A stretch of 64,000 nucleotides of DNA, taken from the NCBI GenBank assembly GCA_934045905.1, contig OW203762.1, forward strand, positions 56,507,411 to 56,571,410. Reading direction: 5' to 3'. This stretch comes from Leuctra nigra. Its lineage: Eukaryota; Arthropoda; Insecta; Plecoptera; Leuctridae. Both the position numbers and the translations under genes were made by a program. How positions within the stretch are numbered: the stretch's first letter is position 1; every line of letters begins with the position of its first letter. This document shows positions 44,294-55,300 of the stretch, one piece after another. The notes below the pieces were generated by a model, which worked only from the letters and a program-made list of their open reading frames with translations, searched no databases and was not told the origin of the DNA.

Positions 44294-47200
44294 ATGGATT
44301 CAGGTGAAATGAAGGTAAAGAAGGGAGCCAGGAGAAAGAAGAAAGCAAAACAAGCAAATGTAGTTGCAAACACAATATGTACCAGTCCTGATAATGATTG
44401 CACACCTGCGGCTACTCCAGTGGCCGGCTGCAAACAGAACACTGATGGGCTTCGGAGAGGAGTGACATACAAAGGTTTTGTCGATGAAAGTTTTGAATAT
44501 CGATTTATTGTTCTCGTTGAGAAACGTTTTCGAGTGTTGGTACATAATGCAAGGTATCTTCCATTAGCCAAACAACGGGATGTACCAATTCAATGTGTTT
44601 TGGCTAAAGGGGATGAAGTTTTCCTTACTGCTATAAAAAACAATAATATGTCAAGGTAGGTAACTGTTTTTTTGTATTCACTTTAGATTAGGTAGGTATA
44701 CTACCCATATTAGTTATTTGTCCATATTTCCAGGATCTTAGTTCCCGGAAGGGAGAACCCGATTAACATTATAAAATACCATTTAAACAAGAGATTATTA
44801 AAATTATTTATGAAAATTTGTGAAATTTTTTAGGAAATGAAAAAAAATGTGAGTTATTTCCTACTGGATAGGTACTTTAGTTCCATTTGATTCCTGCCGC
44901 TTTAAAAGACAAAAGAAGGTTTTATGTATTGAAAAGAAGACTTCAGTTCAGCGATTTACAGATTTTGTCAATGTGGAATTTTCACTTTTTCATTATTAAC
45001 CTAAACAGTAATAAAAAAATTATACATCCTCAGTTTATGTATGATCTTTAGACATGGCGACATGAAGTTCTTATTAATTTTCAGAAGGAAGTGATGTGAA
45101 ATGTGATGTACCTATATTAATTTCAGATATGATGTGGAGTGGCTAGCAGAGAAGTGCTGGGTTGAGCAAACAGATTCTAAGCAATCGGATGCAGAAGACT
45201 CCTCTGTTCTCGTAGCCAGTGTGACATTGGTCACTGAATCGCTGCTTCAGCTGGGTGCTGTTGTAGCTGATTCCAGCAGCATATTCCTGCATGGCTTTCT
45301 TGTCCATGGCATCAATCTGAATGACATCTTCAAGATCGGTAGGCTATGTTGGTCTATGTCGGGGGTGGGGAACATTTTAAGCAACCCAATATTTGCCCAA
45401 ACCAATCTGTTGAAAATATCCTCGGTCGCTTTGTGTCCATCTATACCTACTATTGCTGTCACACAGGGTGCGAATTGATGGGGGGATCCCCCCCACCCCC
45501 CCCCTGGTTTTCTCATCCCTGGCTCTGTTTCCCAATAAAGCATCCCAAAGGGGGATAGATTTTTCTCCCTCTGTAAAATGTTGACTTGTAATCTACGAAT
45601 AACAACAGATTACTCTTTTCAGAAATAATCTAAAATTCTAAAAATAAATTGTCACAAAACAACTGTCAAATTGCAATATTATGTACCTATGTAGAATTCA
45701 AATTGACGGTAGTGGAAAATTAAATTATCCTTTATTAGTAATAAGCTGTAATGGTAAGATTTAATTATTCCAAGATTTATTTTACTTGCCCACCACTTCT
45801 GGTTTCCCTTCAAATTAAAAGCAATTCCTCTTTTATAATGCCATTCGTCGTGATGAAAAAGGGCTTCAAACAGTGTTCAAATCACTTAAAAATGCACCAA
45901 ATTCAATCTTGAAATTCAAAATTTCTTGGAGCTATGCGCCCCGGACCCGCATGGTCTGGGGTGCCCTCCCCCCAGACCCTCATTGTGTTTGTGGGCAATA
46001 GTATTTTTCGCCTTTGCTATATTTCTCAACTTTCTTTGAATTTTTATTTTTCCTATCCCCCCTCTGAAAATTGAACAATTTGCACCCTGTTGTCGCTAGT
46101 CTCTGAGCTTGTCCTAGCAGTCAAGCACCGACCAGTTAGGCGCTGTTTGGCATAGCCCACTTGTGGCGATGGTGGAAGAGTAGTGTTTTCATGCAGCTCG
46201 GAGGCTCGTAGTTCCCCACTTCTGATGTTATTTATTCTTTATATCTTTTATTTTCGTTAGTGTTGTACTATTTATATTTCTTCTAGGAGATGAGCTCAGC
46301 TATGAGATTGACACTAGCAAACCATTGAGTGCGAAGCGAGCTTGGTATGGGTCAGTTGCTCCGAGCGATTCATGCGACTCCACAGACAAACTATTAGAAT
46401 TTTGTCTTTCTCAAGGGATAAGAAAGGAAATTATCATATCTTTGGTATGTAGGTATTTTAGATGCTTAAACTACGATTTCAGTTCGGCAACAGGTTTTCT
46501 GGCGCTTCTTCGACACATGCCAGTCAGTTGGCTCAACGCCAGCACTCCAGCATGCTCAAGGTCAAAGATAAACCGGGTTCATATTTCAAGGTTGACGTGT
46601 CTGTGTCCAGCGCTAGGTCATTGAATTATCTTAAGCCCATTTCTCAAGTTCGTTGAATTGCGTTGAGCATGCACAGTGGATTCAGCTAAATTAACATTGA
46701 AAAACACAAGATTTTACTTGATTTCGCATAGTCGAACATGTTTGTATGCGGTTTTGATTCGAAAATTGGCACCCAGGGCTACCATTTGAGAAACAGAGCT
46801 GTTGATGGAACCCCCGCTCCCTGCACTATTTTGCACTGGGAATGACAATATGGTAAAAAAATCAACTGGACGAAAAAAAGTGGTCGAAAATAACTGGTTG
46901 AAAAAAACTGGTGGAAAATAATTTTTGGTTTTGACTGTACATCATATTTTTTGACCAGTTATTTTTTGGACCACTTTTTTTCGACCAGTTTTTTTTCATA
47001 AGCTTTTCGACCAGTTATTTTCGACCAGATTTTTTTCATCATATCGACCTCCAGGTGGTCGTGAAGGTCAGTGATGCAGGTATATAGATGGGCGCATCCG
47101 CGACAAGACGAAGAGCCTTGTTCTGCAGCCGTTGGATTTTCTGTCGGAGATATTTGCAGCACCAGCTCCAGCAGGGCGGTGCATACGTGAAGGTGGGACG

Positions 47201-50200
47201 TATGATGGTAATGATGGCCTCTTCGTCGCCACGGACATGTTCGGATTGCGCAGGAGAGGGCAGAGGGCTCCCAGCTTCACCCAGGATCTGCTGCAGACGT
47301 CAGCTGAGTGTCAAGCTCTACTCCGAGGCAGCGGCTACACGGCTACAGGTGGTGACGTCACCGCCCATGGTGATGCCGGGTGGGCGGTTCTTCTTCCGGA
47401 GCTTCGTGGAGTAGCCGTTGTCTTGCCCGTGTTGACGGCGATCTTTCACAGGCAAAACCAGTCATAGGTAGCGTCCACACATCCAAAACTGCCCGAGACA
47501 AGCGCGGGTAAACAGTGGGACTAACGGCGCTTTCGTATACGTTCGAGGCCCGACGTCTGTGATAGGGACGAGCTCTCGGTCCCCGGACAAGTTTACCGGC
47601 GAGTTGGCCGAGTGCTGGCGGCTGGCCTTGTCCTTCCACGCCTCCCGCCAGAGCGTTCGGCGCATTCTTCAGACTCGGTCCGACCTAGCCGTCGGCCAAC
47701 AGCATCAACACCCGACGCCGCCAACTGCTGCAAACGAGTGCAGCAGGAGTTCATAAAACTGATGAAAAAAAAGTGGTCAAAAGTAACTGGTCGATAAGCT
47801 AATGAAAAAAACTGGTTGAAAAAAAGTGGTCCAAAAAATAACTGGTCAAAAAATATGATGTACAGTCAAACCAAAAATTATTTTTCGACCAGTTATATTT
47901 TCAACTACTTTTTTTCGGCCCCTTTTTTTCGACCAGCTGATTTTTCGACCACTTGATAGCCAGCCATTCGCACTCTTGCAAAGTGGCATAACAGCCGACG
48001 CCACCATTTGTCTCGACAATTAGGTTTTGCTCTCTTACAAAAATTATTTTAATTTCAGTCCAAGCAAAAACAGGGGAAATCAACCTCCCGTGCCACCAAG
48101 AATTTGGACGATGATGAATTTCTTTGTGATCTAAAGTACATTAAACCGCAAGTGTTAGATAGCCGAAGTGAAAAAGGCAAAAAAGGATCTCAAGGTAAGC
48201 CTTTGGCTGTGCTTGTATCACCTTTGTATTGATATTGAAATTTATTAGTTTTCTCTCTTTATAAATCTTCAAGATTTAGAAATAAATGGTGTAAAATTCC
48301 ACTCTATGTAACATCTTGCCTCCTTATTTTCCAATGAACAAGTCAATGGTAATCTTCAGGGCCAGTTGTTTATGGTTTCCACGATAAACGCGAAATGTTT
48401 AGAAACATGAATTTTCTGTCATATCTTTACGTTTCATACACTCCCGATTCCAAATATAAGTATCTTTTTCTCGCGAAATTTGTGTTTTTTTCGCGATATT
48501 GACTCTCGCGATTTCACGCGATTTTGTACCAAACCTACGTGTTTTGCAACATTTCCCGATTCCGAGTATATATTTTACGAAAATTTCCTCGATCTGTGTC
48601 TAAAGTACCACGAAATAGAAAGAATCACACTGTTTTCTTCGTAAGCCAGCTGTCAGTGCCAGCCAAAGAGTGTATGGGGGTGCCAGCTGATTGGCTGCTG
48701 AGCATGGAATGACGCATCTACATGACCTTGCACAGGGGTGCGCATGCGCACGCGCCGAGTCTCGCTAGTGAGAGGTCGCTCGCGCGTCATATTTCACACT
48801 TATTTACAAAAATAATTTATTTTTCCATTTCACCACTTTCAGAATGTTGAAAACAAATTTTGGCTTTTTTTATCACCACAAACAACTGGCTCTGGACTAA
48901 TCTCTAATTCTATAATACTTTTAAGTAAATCCATCGTAAAATCACTATGAATTGCAATTTTCTTCCAGTTCCATTGTCAGTTTATTGTATCCAGTTGTTT
49001 AATGTATTAATTTATTTATAAGATTTTAATCTTTTGGAAATTGGAATAGTCTTTTGAAATATAACCTAGATAAAAAAAACTCTGAAAATTATACAATTAC
49101 AGATAAATATGTGGCAGAATTAAGAAGGAAGCAACATGCCGCGACAGAAGCAGCACGAAAACAAACGTCGAAGGAAAGATATACATTACATGTAAATGAA
49201 ATACAACTCGGTAACAGGTTTGAAGTTCTTTCTTCTCTCATAGATTCGAACTGTTCAGAGACTTCTGAAGTCATTGACGTAGCTACTCAAACCTATTCGA
49301 CAGGAGATATCTTTTGCGACTTTGATTCATACAACTTTTCTCAAGAGTGAAAATCATTTGCAAAACAAAACGGTTGCAAAACACTAAATATACATTTGTT
49401 TGATTTGAATTCATATGAAAGGTCAGTTTCAGCATTTCCATAGCCGAGAAAAATCATCTTTTTGAATCTTTTGTGGCAAACGGTTACCCTGTGCGTATGT
49501 TAGATAGAATCTTGAATAGGAAGGAGGCGACGGAGCGTCGGACTATTCGTTTGGAAAACCCATTGAAAACCATTTGTTTGGACTACGTTCCTAATTTTTC
49601 GGAAAAAGTTCGTAGAATTCTGGGATCATTTAATATTAGAACAGTTTTTAAATCTCCTAACACTTTTAGAAGTCTTCTCTGTCAAACTAAACCGGTTGAT
49701 CTTCAGCAGAATTCCAAGGAAATTGTCTATGCGCTCCCATGTCAGTGTCAAGAAGTGTATATAGGTGAAACAGGGAGGCCACTTGACATACGTATTAAAG
49801 AACATCGAGATAACGTAAAAAATCATAAAATTTCTACATCGTTAGTAGCTGAACATGCGTGGACTAACATGCATACTTTTGATTGGGATTCTGCTATAGA
49901 AGTATATAAAGAAAGTAACGCTAGGAAAAGAAAATTTATTGAGTCAGCGTTCATCACATGCGTGGATGAAGTTATTAGTCAGTCATCGTGTCATTTTGAT
50001 GACGTATGGGTGGCTATGCTTCGTCCTGTGGTGAAGGCTCGGTTCAATTCGGCGCGAAAATCGGTTAGGTAGACGTCAGGCCATATATGGTCTTGGTATG
50101 TGGGCTCTTGGTGGGAGGCTGACGTCAGAGAAGCAGTAGTGGTATCGGAACTCGCCAGTCTCGCTTGACAAAGCCGGTCGAACGCATCGGCGAAATATTG

Positions 50201-50362
50201 CGGACTCTTTTTTTTTTTTTTTTTTTTTTATTTCTTGACAATACCAGTGTTTCTGTTCAAATATTTGTATTTTACTAAATTTCCATAGCTATTCATGCAC
50301 TTTCTCCATCAGCTGGATTATGTATAAGTCTTGGTAAAAATGGGAAACCTGATTTATTGTGA
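44294..50362 (+). CDS. Unrecognised protein with OB/cold-shock-like segments
   Basis: Exons read as 44294-44655, 45127-45338, 46287-46444, 48059-48194 and 50289-50362, all GT-AG with matching phases; about 313 aa. An optional exon 46483-46590 keeps phase but would leave a 38-bp intron before it. Residues 1-20 are basic (KKGARRKKKAK). Residues about 52-130 follow a cold-shock/OB pattern: YKGFVDESFEYRFIVL, RVLVHNARY, GDEVFLTAIKNNN, then WLAEKCWVE. A second, weaker copy runs from LGAVVADSSSIFLHGFLV through IFKIGDELSYEI. Such folds usually bind nucleic acid; that role is inferred. The last intron holds a Penelope-like fragment, the third a fold-back element. I do not recognise the family. Exon assignments after exon 3 are less certain. 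Confidence 0.6.
45464..46089. mobile_element. hAT-like element, CAGGGTGCGAATTG ends
   Basis: Left CAGGGTGCGAATTG followed by a G/C run, right CAATTTGCACCCTG. Flanks CTGTCACA and TTGTCGCT share five of eight bases, possibly a decayed target duplication. It contains, inverted, the GCGCCCCGGACCCGCATGGT module seen in the 34621 and 56208 elements. Confidence 0.65.
46850..47945. mobile_element. Fold-back element enclosing a retroelement piece
   Basis: Both ends are about 190 bp built from repeated ACTGGTCGAAAAAAA-like units; the left end (46850-47045) and right end (47755-47945) are inverted copies, sharing for instance TTGACTGTACATCATATTTT and its complement. The middle is GC-rich and unlike the flanks; it includes a Jockey-type reverse transcriptase fragment. 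Confidence 0.75.
47045..47270 (-). pseudogene. Jockey-type reverse transcriptase fragment
   Basis: The minus-strand frame reads RPTFTYAPPCW followed about 15 residues later by QRLQNKALRLVADAP, the conserved region downstream of the RT domain in Jockey-like non-LTR elements (RPxxTYAxPxW ... LQxxQNxALRxxxxAP). Truncated at both sides and frameshifted. Sits inside the fold-back element. Confidence 0.65.
48195..49050. other. Intron sequence, nothing recognised
   Basis: Includes TTCGCGATATTGACTCTCGCG and a short GC-rich block around 48650-48780. No feature supported. Confidence 0.4.
49054..49350 (+). other. 98-codon ORF of unknown nature
   Basis: Encodes a hydrophilic peptide with VAELRRKQHAATEAARKQ and LGNRFEVLSSL, which looks like real protein composition. 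It is directly upstream of, but in another frame from, the Penelope-like fragment. It may be a piece of a mobile element ORF or a missed host exon. Confidence 0.3.
49420..50230 (+). mobile_element. 5'-truncated Penelope-like retroelement
   Basis: Carries the intact 3' ORF with the GIY-YIG endonuclease domain followed by about 130 bp of 3' sequence including AAGCCGGTCGAACGCATCGG and a 24-bp T run. The reverse transcriptase core is missing. Inserted in the last intron of the 44-kb gene in sense orientation. Confidence 0.75.
49473..50072 (+). CDS. Penelope-like element C-terminal RT/GIY-YIG ORF
   Basis: 199 codons. Residues about 30-95 match the end of the PLE reverse transcriptase region (YVPNFSEKVRRIL, TVFKSPNTFRSLL); then IVYALPCQCQEVYIGETGRP with RIKEH is a GIY-YIG nuclease core in which the first motif is VYA and the second VYIGETGR, with the downstream arginine and the catalytic-type glutamate (KFIESAFI). 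The endonuclease of these elements nicks the target for reverse transcription. Only the 3' third of an element is present, so it is unlikely to be mobile, though the frame is free of stops. Confidence 0.75.
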   Translation: MANGYPVRMLDRILNRKEATERRTIRLENPLKTICLDYVPNFSEKVRRILGSFNIRTVFKSPNTFRSLLCQTKPVDLQQNSKEIVYALPCQCQEVYIGETGRPLDIRIKEHRDNVKNHKISTSLVAEHAWTNMHTFDWDSAIEVYKESNARKRKFIESAFITCVDEVISQSSCHFDDVWVAMLRPVVKARFNSARKSVR

Positions 50363-50543
50363 ATTAAGAGACTAGTACTTGGATTTTCCATGAGATGTAT
50401 AGGTATGTGTCAGAATGGAAGACAAGTATTAATTAATTTAATTTGAAAGTATTATTATTATTATTATTAAGTAATAATATTATTGAATGTTAGAAATGTC
50501 TGGAAGTATTTGCTATGTAAATTTAAGGTATGTAGCCTAGGGA

Positions 50544-50549
50544 AATAAA
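50544..50549 (+). terminator. Poly(A) signal of the 44-kb gene
   Basis: AATAAA about 180 bp after the proposed stop (50360-50362); a second one lies at 50559-50564. Confidence 0.5.
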
Positions 50550-50569
50550 TTTAACCAAAATAAAATAGT

Positions 50570-51070
50570 GTGTAGAATCAAATTTCTTTATTTTCCTAAC
50601 AAAAGTAACAATTTTTAGAAAGTTAATGTGTAATATTTAAATTTAAATAATGAAAACCACTCAGATTGTAAAATAAATAAGACAATAATGAATATTTATT
50701 TTAGTGAATTACACAAAATACTAGATACCTAAGTACTAGGTGCATGCATTGTTCAACTTGCATGTATTTGTATTTATTCATTTTATTGTTTTCAGCTCTT
50801 TCGCTGGGTTACAATATATGTACTTAACATCCATTTCATCATAATATTGACAATAATAATAATAATATATTCTTATATATCCATACCTCCATACCTACTT
50901 TATTGTTGATTCCTACATTACAGCTATTTTCATACAAAATATATTCATACATTTTCATTCTCATTGTTCTGCATATTTAAGCCCTTCCTTACACAATAAT
51001 TTATTTTATATAATTTGAACATTTAAAAATAATATGTTCAACACAGAAGCAGTCTTCGTTGTCACAGACC
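50570..51070. other. Intergenic, nothing recognised
   Basis: AT-rich with trinucleotide AAT/ATT runs. No feature supported. Confidence 0.45.
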
Positions 51071-51073
51071 AGA

Positions 51074-51750
51074 TAGTCCAGTAATTCTAGTGAAAAAATC
51101 AGCATAACCCACTAATTTGCAACAGAAGCGTTTTTGGTACCGTTCGATTCAGAAAAGTGTCCTCTACAACATATCCGAAATCGCTGTACCGAAAAAGGGT
51201 TTTAATGACTTTCTAAGTTAATTTCCCATGTTAATTCCATCTTGAAAAAAAAACTTTTTTTCATGTAACTCCGATTTTGACGAAACTTGGCAGAATTGTT
51301 TAACATTCTAAATAAACACAAATAGCTCTCTGAACATTTTCCTCTAAATCTCATCGTTTGGGAAATATGGACCTCGCAAAACGTCAAATTACACTCAAAG
51401 TGACCTAAATCGACGAAAACTGACTAAAATATGACTTTTCAATGGTCCATATTTCCCAAACGATGATATTTAGAAGAAAACGCTAAGAGAGCTATTTGTG
51501 TTTATTTAGGATGGTGAACAATTCTGCCAAGTTTCGTCAAAATCGAAGTTACATGAAAAAAAGTTTTTTTGCAAGATGGAATTAACATGGGAAATTAACT
51601 TAAAAAGTCATTAAAAGTTAAAATCCTTTTTCCGTACAGCGATTTTGGGCGATTTTGGATATGTTGTAGGGGAATTTTTCTGAATCGATTCATGTATTGA
51701 AACCTTCTGTTACAATTAGTGCTGGGTATCATCACACAATTACTGGACTA
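51074..51750. mobile_element. Mariner-like long-TIR MITE, 677 bp
   Basis: TA-GTCCAGTAATTCTAG at the left and CACAATTACTGGAC-TA at the right; nearly the whole element is a palindrome, with arms of over 250 bp (for example GCCAAGTTTCGTCAAAATCG and its complement). TA flanks fit Tc1/mariner. Non-coding. Confidence 0.8.
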
Positions 51751-52010
51751 AGACTAGAGTTCCAAGTTATCGACAAACTCAAAGAAAAGAGCATTCTTCA
51801 CTTTTGCCTTTCTAATGATTTTATGATAATAGGGTCTTGAGGGTTATTTTAAGTTCCTCGTCATTGTGAGTCTATGGTGATCCGACACAACGTGGCCAAG
51901 TTATAAGTTGGTTCAATGTTAAATAAATAGTACTCCTTAATCCAGTGAGTCAGTCATTATCAAGTGAAATGACACCACAAGGAAATGTAGAATAACCCTC
52001 CAAATACCAC

Positions 52011-52150
52011 GGGGCCCTATTCTATAGGTAACTTTAAATTTCCCTGTTCCTGCTGGAATAAGATTCATGGCCATATGGATTTACATTGCACCGAATCAGA
52101 ATCCAGCAGAACTGGGAATGTTACAGTTTTATAATGGATCCTGGTAAATG
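52011..52150. mobile_element. MITE, GGGCCCTATTCTATA family
   Basis: GGGGCCCTATTCTATAGGTA at the left and AGTTTTATAATGGATCCTGG at the right are imperfect inverted repeats. Related to 9626-9750 and 61255-61348. Confidence 0.5.
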
Positions 52151-52524
52151 TGTGAGAACAGGGCTTTTGCGTTAACGTGTAAAGATTAAATTAATTAGGT
52201 ATTAAATGAAGTGAGAAATAGCAATCAATCAATATTCAATACACAAATAGTTGGTAACAAAATGTATTATGAAGTATTCAAATGTAAATGAATGTAACTT
52301 CAAATGTATTGAAGTTATGAAACTACAAGGTACCTACATACTAAAATTTAATTGCTAGAGCTTTACTTGAAGGTAACCAGAAAATTAGGATTAGCGATTG
52401 GTCGGAGAAATCTACCAACAGCTTGTCTATGGCATCTGCATGCATAAATAAATCATTATAACAATAAGCCAAAGTCCCAACCTACATGATCTTGAAACAA
52501 TGTGTACCAAACCAACAGTAGGTA

Positions 52525-52920
52525 GGTACACTCAACAAATCATAAAACGGTATTTGAGCGAAATAGATTGGCTGCTGGTAAGGTTCCTTGACAATCAATC
52601 CTTGTTATTATCAATGAAATCCGAGCTCACCTACTACAGGTAGATGACGAGTTAACAGACAATTTTAAATATTATCTCGGTGGCTCTGCTTTCTAAGAAA
52701 AATCATATGCAGTTTGATTTCCAGACACCTCAGTCCCTGTTTCAACAATATGTAAAACAGGGACTAAGGTGTCTGGAAATAATACTGAATATGATCTTTC
52801 TTAGAAAGCAGAGCCACCGAGATAATATATAAAATGGTCTATTGGATGATGCCAGTGCCATCAATCTTTTTCAGCCAATCCGTTTCTTTCGAATAGGTAC
52901 CATCTTTTGCTGGGTGTACC
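52525..52920. mobile_element. MITE family A with nested family B element
   Basis: Ends GGTACACTCAACAAATCATA and TTTTGCTGGGTGTACC match the element at 21559-21774. A second palindromic MITE (52656-52842) is inserted inside. Confidence 0.75.
52656..52842. mobile_element. MITE family B, nested copy
   Basis: AGACAATTTTAAATATTATC with CTCGGTGGCTCTGCTTTC, then the complementary arm ending ATATAAAATGGTCTAT. Same family as 38066-38247. Confidence 0.75.
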
Positions 52921-53356
52921 TTAATAATGTAATGTTAAAGGTTTCTGTCAAGCTATAAAATTCTCATCGAGATCCCATAATAAATTATAAAAATCAAATA
53001 TACATCGGTATAACATGATTGAAGTACAATTAAGCTGATATTTTGGCCCATCAACTACGATTAGGTACCCATTTCTTTATCGGCCAGCACAGGAATAATA
53101 TGTAATGTCCAACTAAAGTTAAATTACATTTGGATTGCAGATTAGCATTGACTAGTCATTTCAAGGATACCATGCCAATGTTTTTCTCTTAAACAAAAGT
53201 TACAAATTTATGTTCACGAGGTAGGTTCACTAATCAGCATTGAAATACTTCATAAACCAAAGTACCTAAAATTAAATTAAATTGCTGCAAAATTAAATTG
53301 TTTTGTTGGATAAATCCCGAGTATTTGGACACCGGTATAACACAACTCAACCTAGT
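52921..53356. other. 3' flank of DPAGT1, nothing recognised
   Basis: AT-rich; no clear minus-strand AATAAA close to the DPAGT1 stop was found. Confidence 0.4.
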
Positions 53357-54559
53357 TTAAGCTGTGGTGTCATACACAAGCGATGCAAGCGGATAACGAA
53401 TGGAGAATGCAAGTACGCTGCATGCCACTTGAATGCCGATTAGAATTGTTGTTAATGTTTCTTCATGTGTCGGTCCATTACAAAGTAGGACAAAGTTGAT
53501 TAATGTCAGATTGTTACACTCAACAAACTCGTTTCCATCTAAATCTTCCAGTCGAATTAGCTTAAACGTGCGGAAAACGAAGAGGCAGAGACGGCCTAAC
53601 GGTTTTAATTCGGATGATTTGAACTTGGTCGTACTCACTTCCAGTTTGTCTGTTTGATAGTTGTATTGCGGCATACGATGTCGGGGGCAGGGTACAAGAT
53701 GAAATAATTGAGGTATTGAATACAAGAAATTGGCAACTTGTGGAATAAAAAACAGTAGCATAGTTTTGCTGAAATGACCCAATATACCAACAACTGCAAA
53801 CGTCATCCCAGAGAAGTAACAAAATGTATCTCCAACAAATACTCTCGACGGGTACCAGTTATGTTTTAATAATCCCATAGAAGTGGCTATATATGGTATT
53901 ATAAAATACAGGGAAAACTGATGGTTTTTCCACATTTCTCCACTCAGTTCTACAAAGTTGAAAACTGCTATTGATATGGCAATAATAACGGATTGTCCGG
54001 CCTCCAAGCCATTAACACCTGCTAGAATGTTGATAGCATTTGTGCAGAAGACTGCCAACATTCCCATATAAACATAGTACAGGACTCCTAAGTTGACAGA
54101 GAATCCAAACCAAATTCGTAAAATCTTTGGTACTATAACGGTTGTCGAGTTGAAATTTACATAGTATACCATCAATAAGGGAAGGGAAGCAATTGTTGGC
54201 AGTAGTAATTTGTGTCGCCAACGTAAGTCTAAAACATCATCAGCAAACCCAAGAAGGAGCATGCAGCAGATTGACAACAGTGCCGCGACCATTTCAACAA
54301 ACTCATCATGTGGAAAATCTTCATTATCCAATATATAGTGTCCAAATGGTATGGGTATAAATATGAACATTGTGATTAGAAACACACATCCAGTAACAAC
54401 TCCCAAAGCTTCTGGTACCTTTTGCCGTCTTCCCTTGCTCAAGTCTATTCCGAACAGTTGCGCTTTTATAAACATGTCCATTAAATGAGGAATAACCTGC
54501 ACTGTGACTAGATATGCTGCAGTGGAAATAACAACGTTAAATAAAAGAGGAAACCACAT
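53357..54559 (-). CDS. DPAGT1: UDP-GlcNAc:dolichyl-phosphate GlcNAc-1-P transferase
   Basis: 400 codons in a single uninterrupted frame, close to the usual ~400 aa. A polytopic membrane protein of the ER; it starts dolichol-linked N-glycan synthesis by moving GlcNAc-1-P from UDP-GlcNAc to dolichyl phosphate and is the target of tunicamycin in this family. Conserved motifs: [14 protein letters not shown] (residues ~104-117), [16 protein letters not shown] (174-189), [13 protein letters not shown] (233-245, Mg2+ binding) and the PCPRHRMP loop (290-297). The C-terminus [12 protein letters not shown] is also typical. It has no introns while neighbouring genes have 4-13; no poly(A) tract or target duplication was seen, so ancestral intron loss or a functional retrocopy are both open. 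Confidence 0.95.
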   Translation of the reverse strand: MWFPLLFNVVISTAAYLVTVQVIPHLMDMFIKAQLFGIDLSKGRRQKVPEALGVVTGCVFLITMFIFIPIPFGHYILDNEDFPHDEFVEMVAALLSICCMLLLGFADDVLDLRWRHKLLLPTIASLPLLMVYYVNFNSTTVIVPKILRIWFGFSVNLGVLYYVYMGMLAVFCTNAINILAGVNGLEAGQSVIIAISIAVFNFVELSGEMWKNHQFSLYFIIPYIATSMGLLKHNWYPSRVFVGDTFCYFSGMTFAVVGILGHFSKTMLLFFIPQVANFLYSIPQLFHLVPCPRHRMPQYNYQTDKLEVSTTKFKSSELKPLGRLCLFVFRTFKLIRLEDLDGNEFVECNNLTLINFVLLCNGPTHEETLTTILIGIQVACSVLAFSIRYPLASLVYDTTA

Positions 54560-55300
54560 GGTGATATTTCAGTCACTCTTCCAAAAAATATTCACAGACG
54601 TCCGTTTGATAGCTCCCTCCTAGGAATAGTCGACTTGAACCACGTCACTTAGCACTGGATAGCTTCACTAGATTTTTAAGACCACAGGGTTCGAGAAGTG
54701 AGGTTATCACACAAGCAGCGGTCGGAGGTTACTGACAACGAAGTATTTACAATCATAATAATGTGTGGTATTGATATTCTATTGTAAAAAGTTTAGTTGA
54801 TAGTGTTTTGACTTGTATCGACGGCTTTTCAATCGAACAACACTGCACCAGATAGAACTGTCACAAACGTCTGCTGTGCTGAGCGAGAAGTTTCCAAGCC
54901 AAGGAAAGCCAAGGCAGCTAGCTGTTGACGACTCAGTCAGCAGGGCTGCCACTACCAAGTACCAACCAAGATTAAAAAAGTGGCGCTAATAATTTGGAAG
55001 TTGCTAAACACGTCCCGGCTTCACACTATTTTTTTTTATGTGGTGGAACCTTTGATTGATTCACAAAATGCTCTCTACAATATCCAAAAATTCTCAGAAA
55101 TTCGTTTAGTTGCACTTTGGTTGACCGGGAGGGTCAAATTTATAAAATAACTAATAAGTACAAAATTACATATTTTTAGATTCATTTAACCATGTATGAT
55201 TTAACCATGATTTAAGGTGGCAATTTAAGCTCCATTTTTGTGGACCATTTTTTACTCAACTATGACTGACGAACGGCTTATAGGAGCACCCCCAAATTTT
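54560..55300. other. DPAGT1 5' flank and promoter region
   Basis: Moderately GC-rich stretch up to about 54960 without TATA box. No specific site could be supported. Confidence 0.4.

Noticed and set aside
46445..46624. Extension of the third exon of the 44-kb gene to the stop at 46624
   Set aside because: Good donor TTTG|GTATGT at 46445 and an in-phase downstream exon at 48059 make splicing more likely; not fully excluded.
47068..47797. Several overlapping ORFs of 60-111 codons
   Set aside because: Stop-poor because the cargo of the fold-back element is GC-rich; only the minus-strand RT fragment has recognisable motifs.
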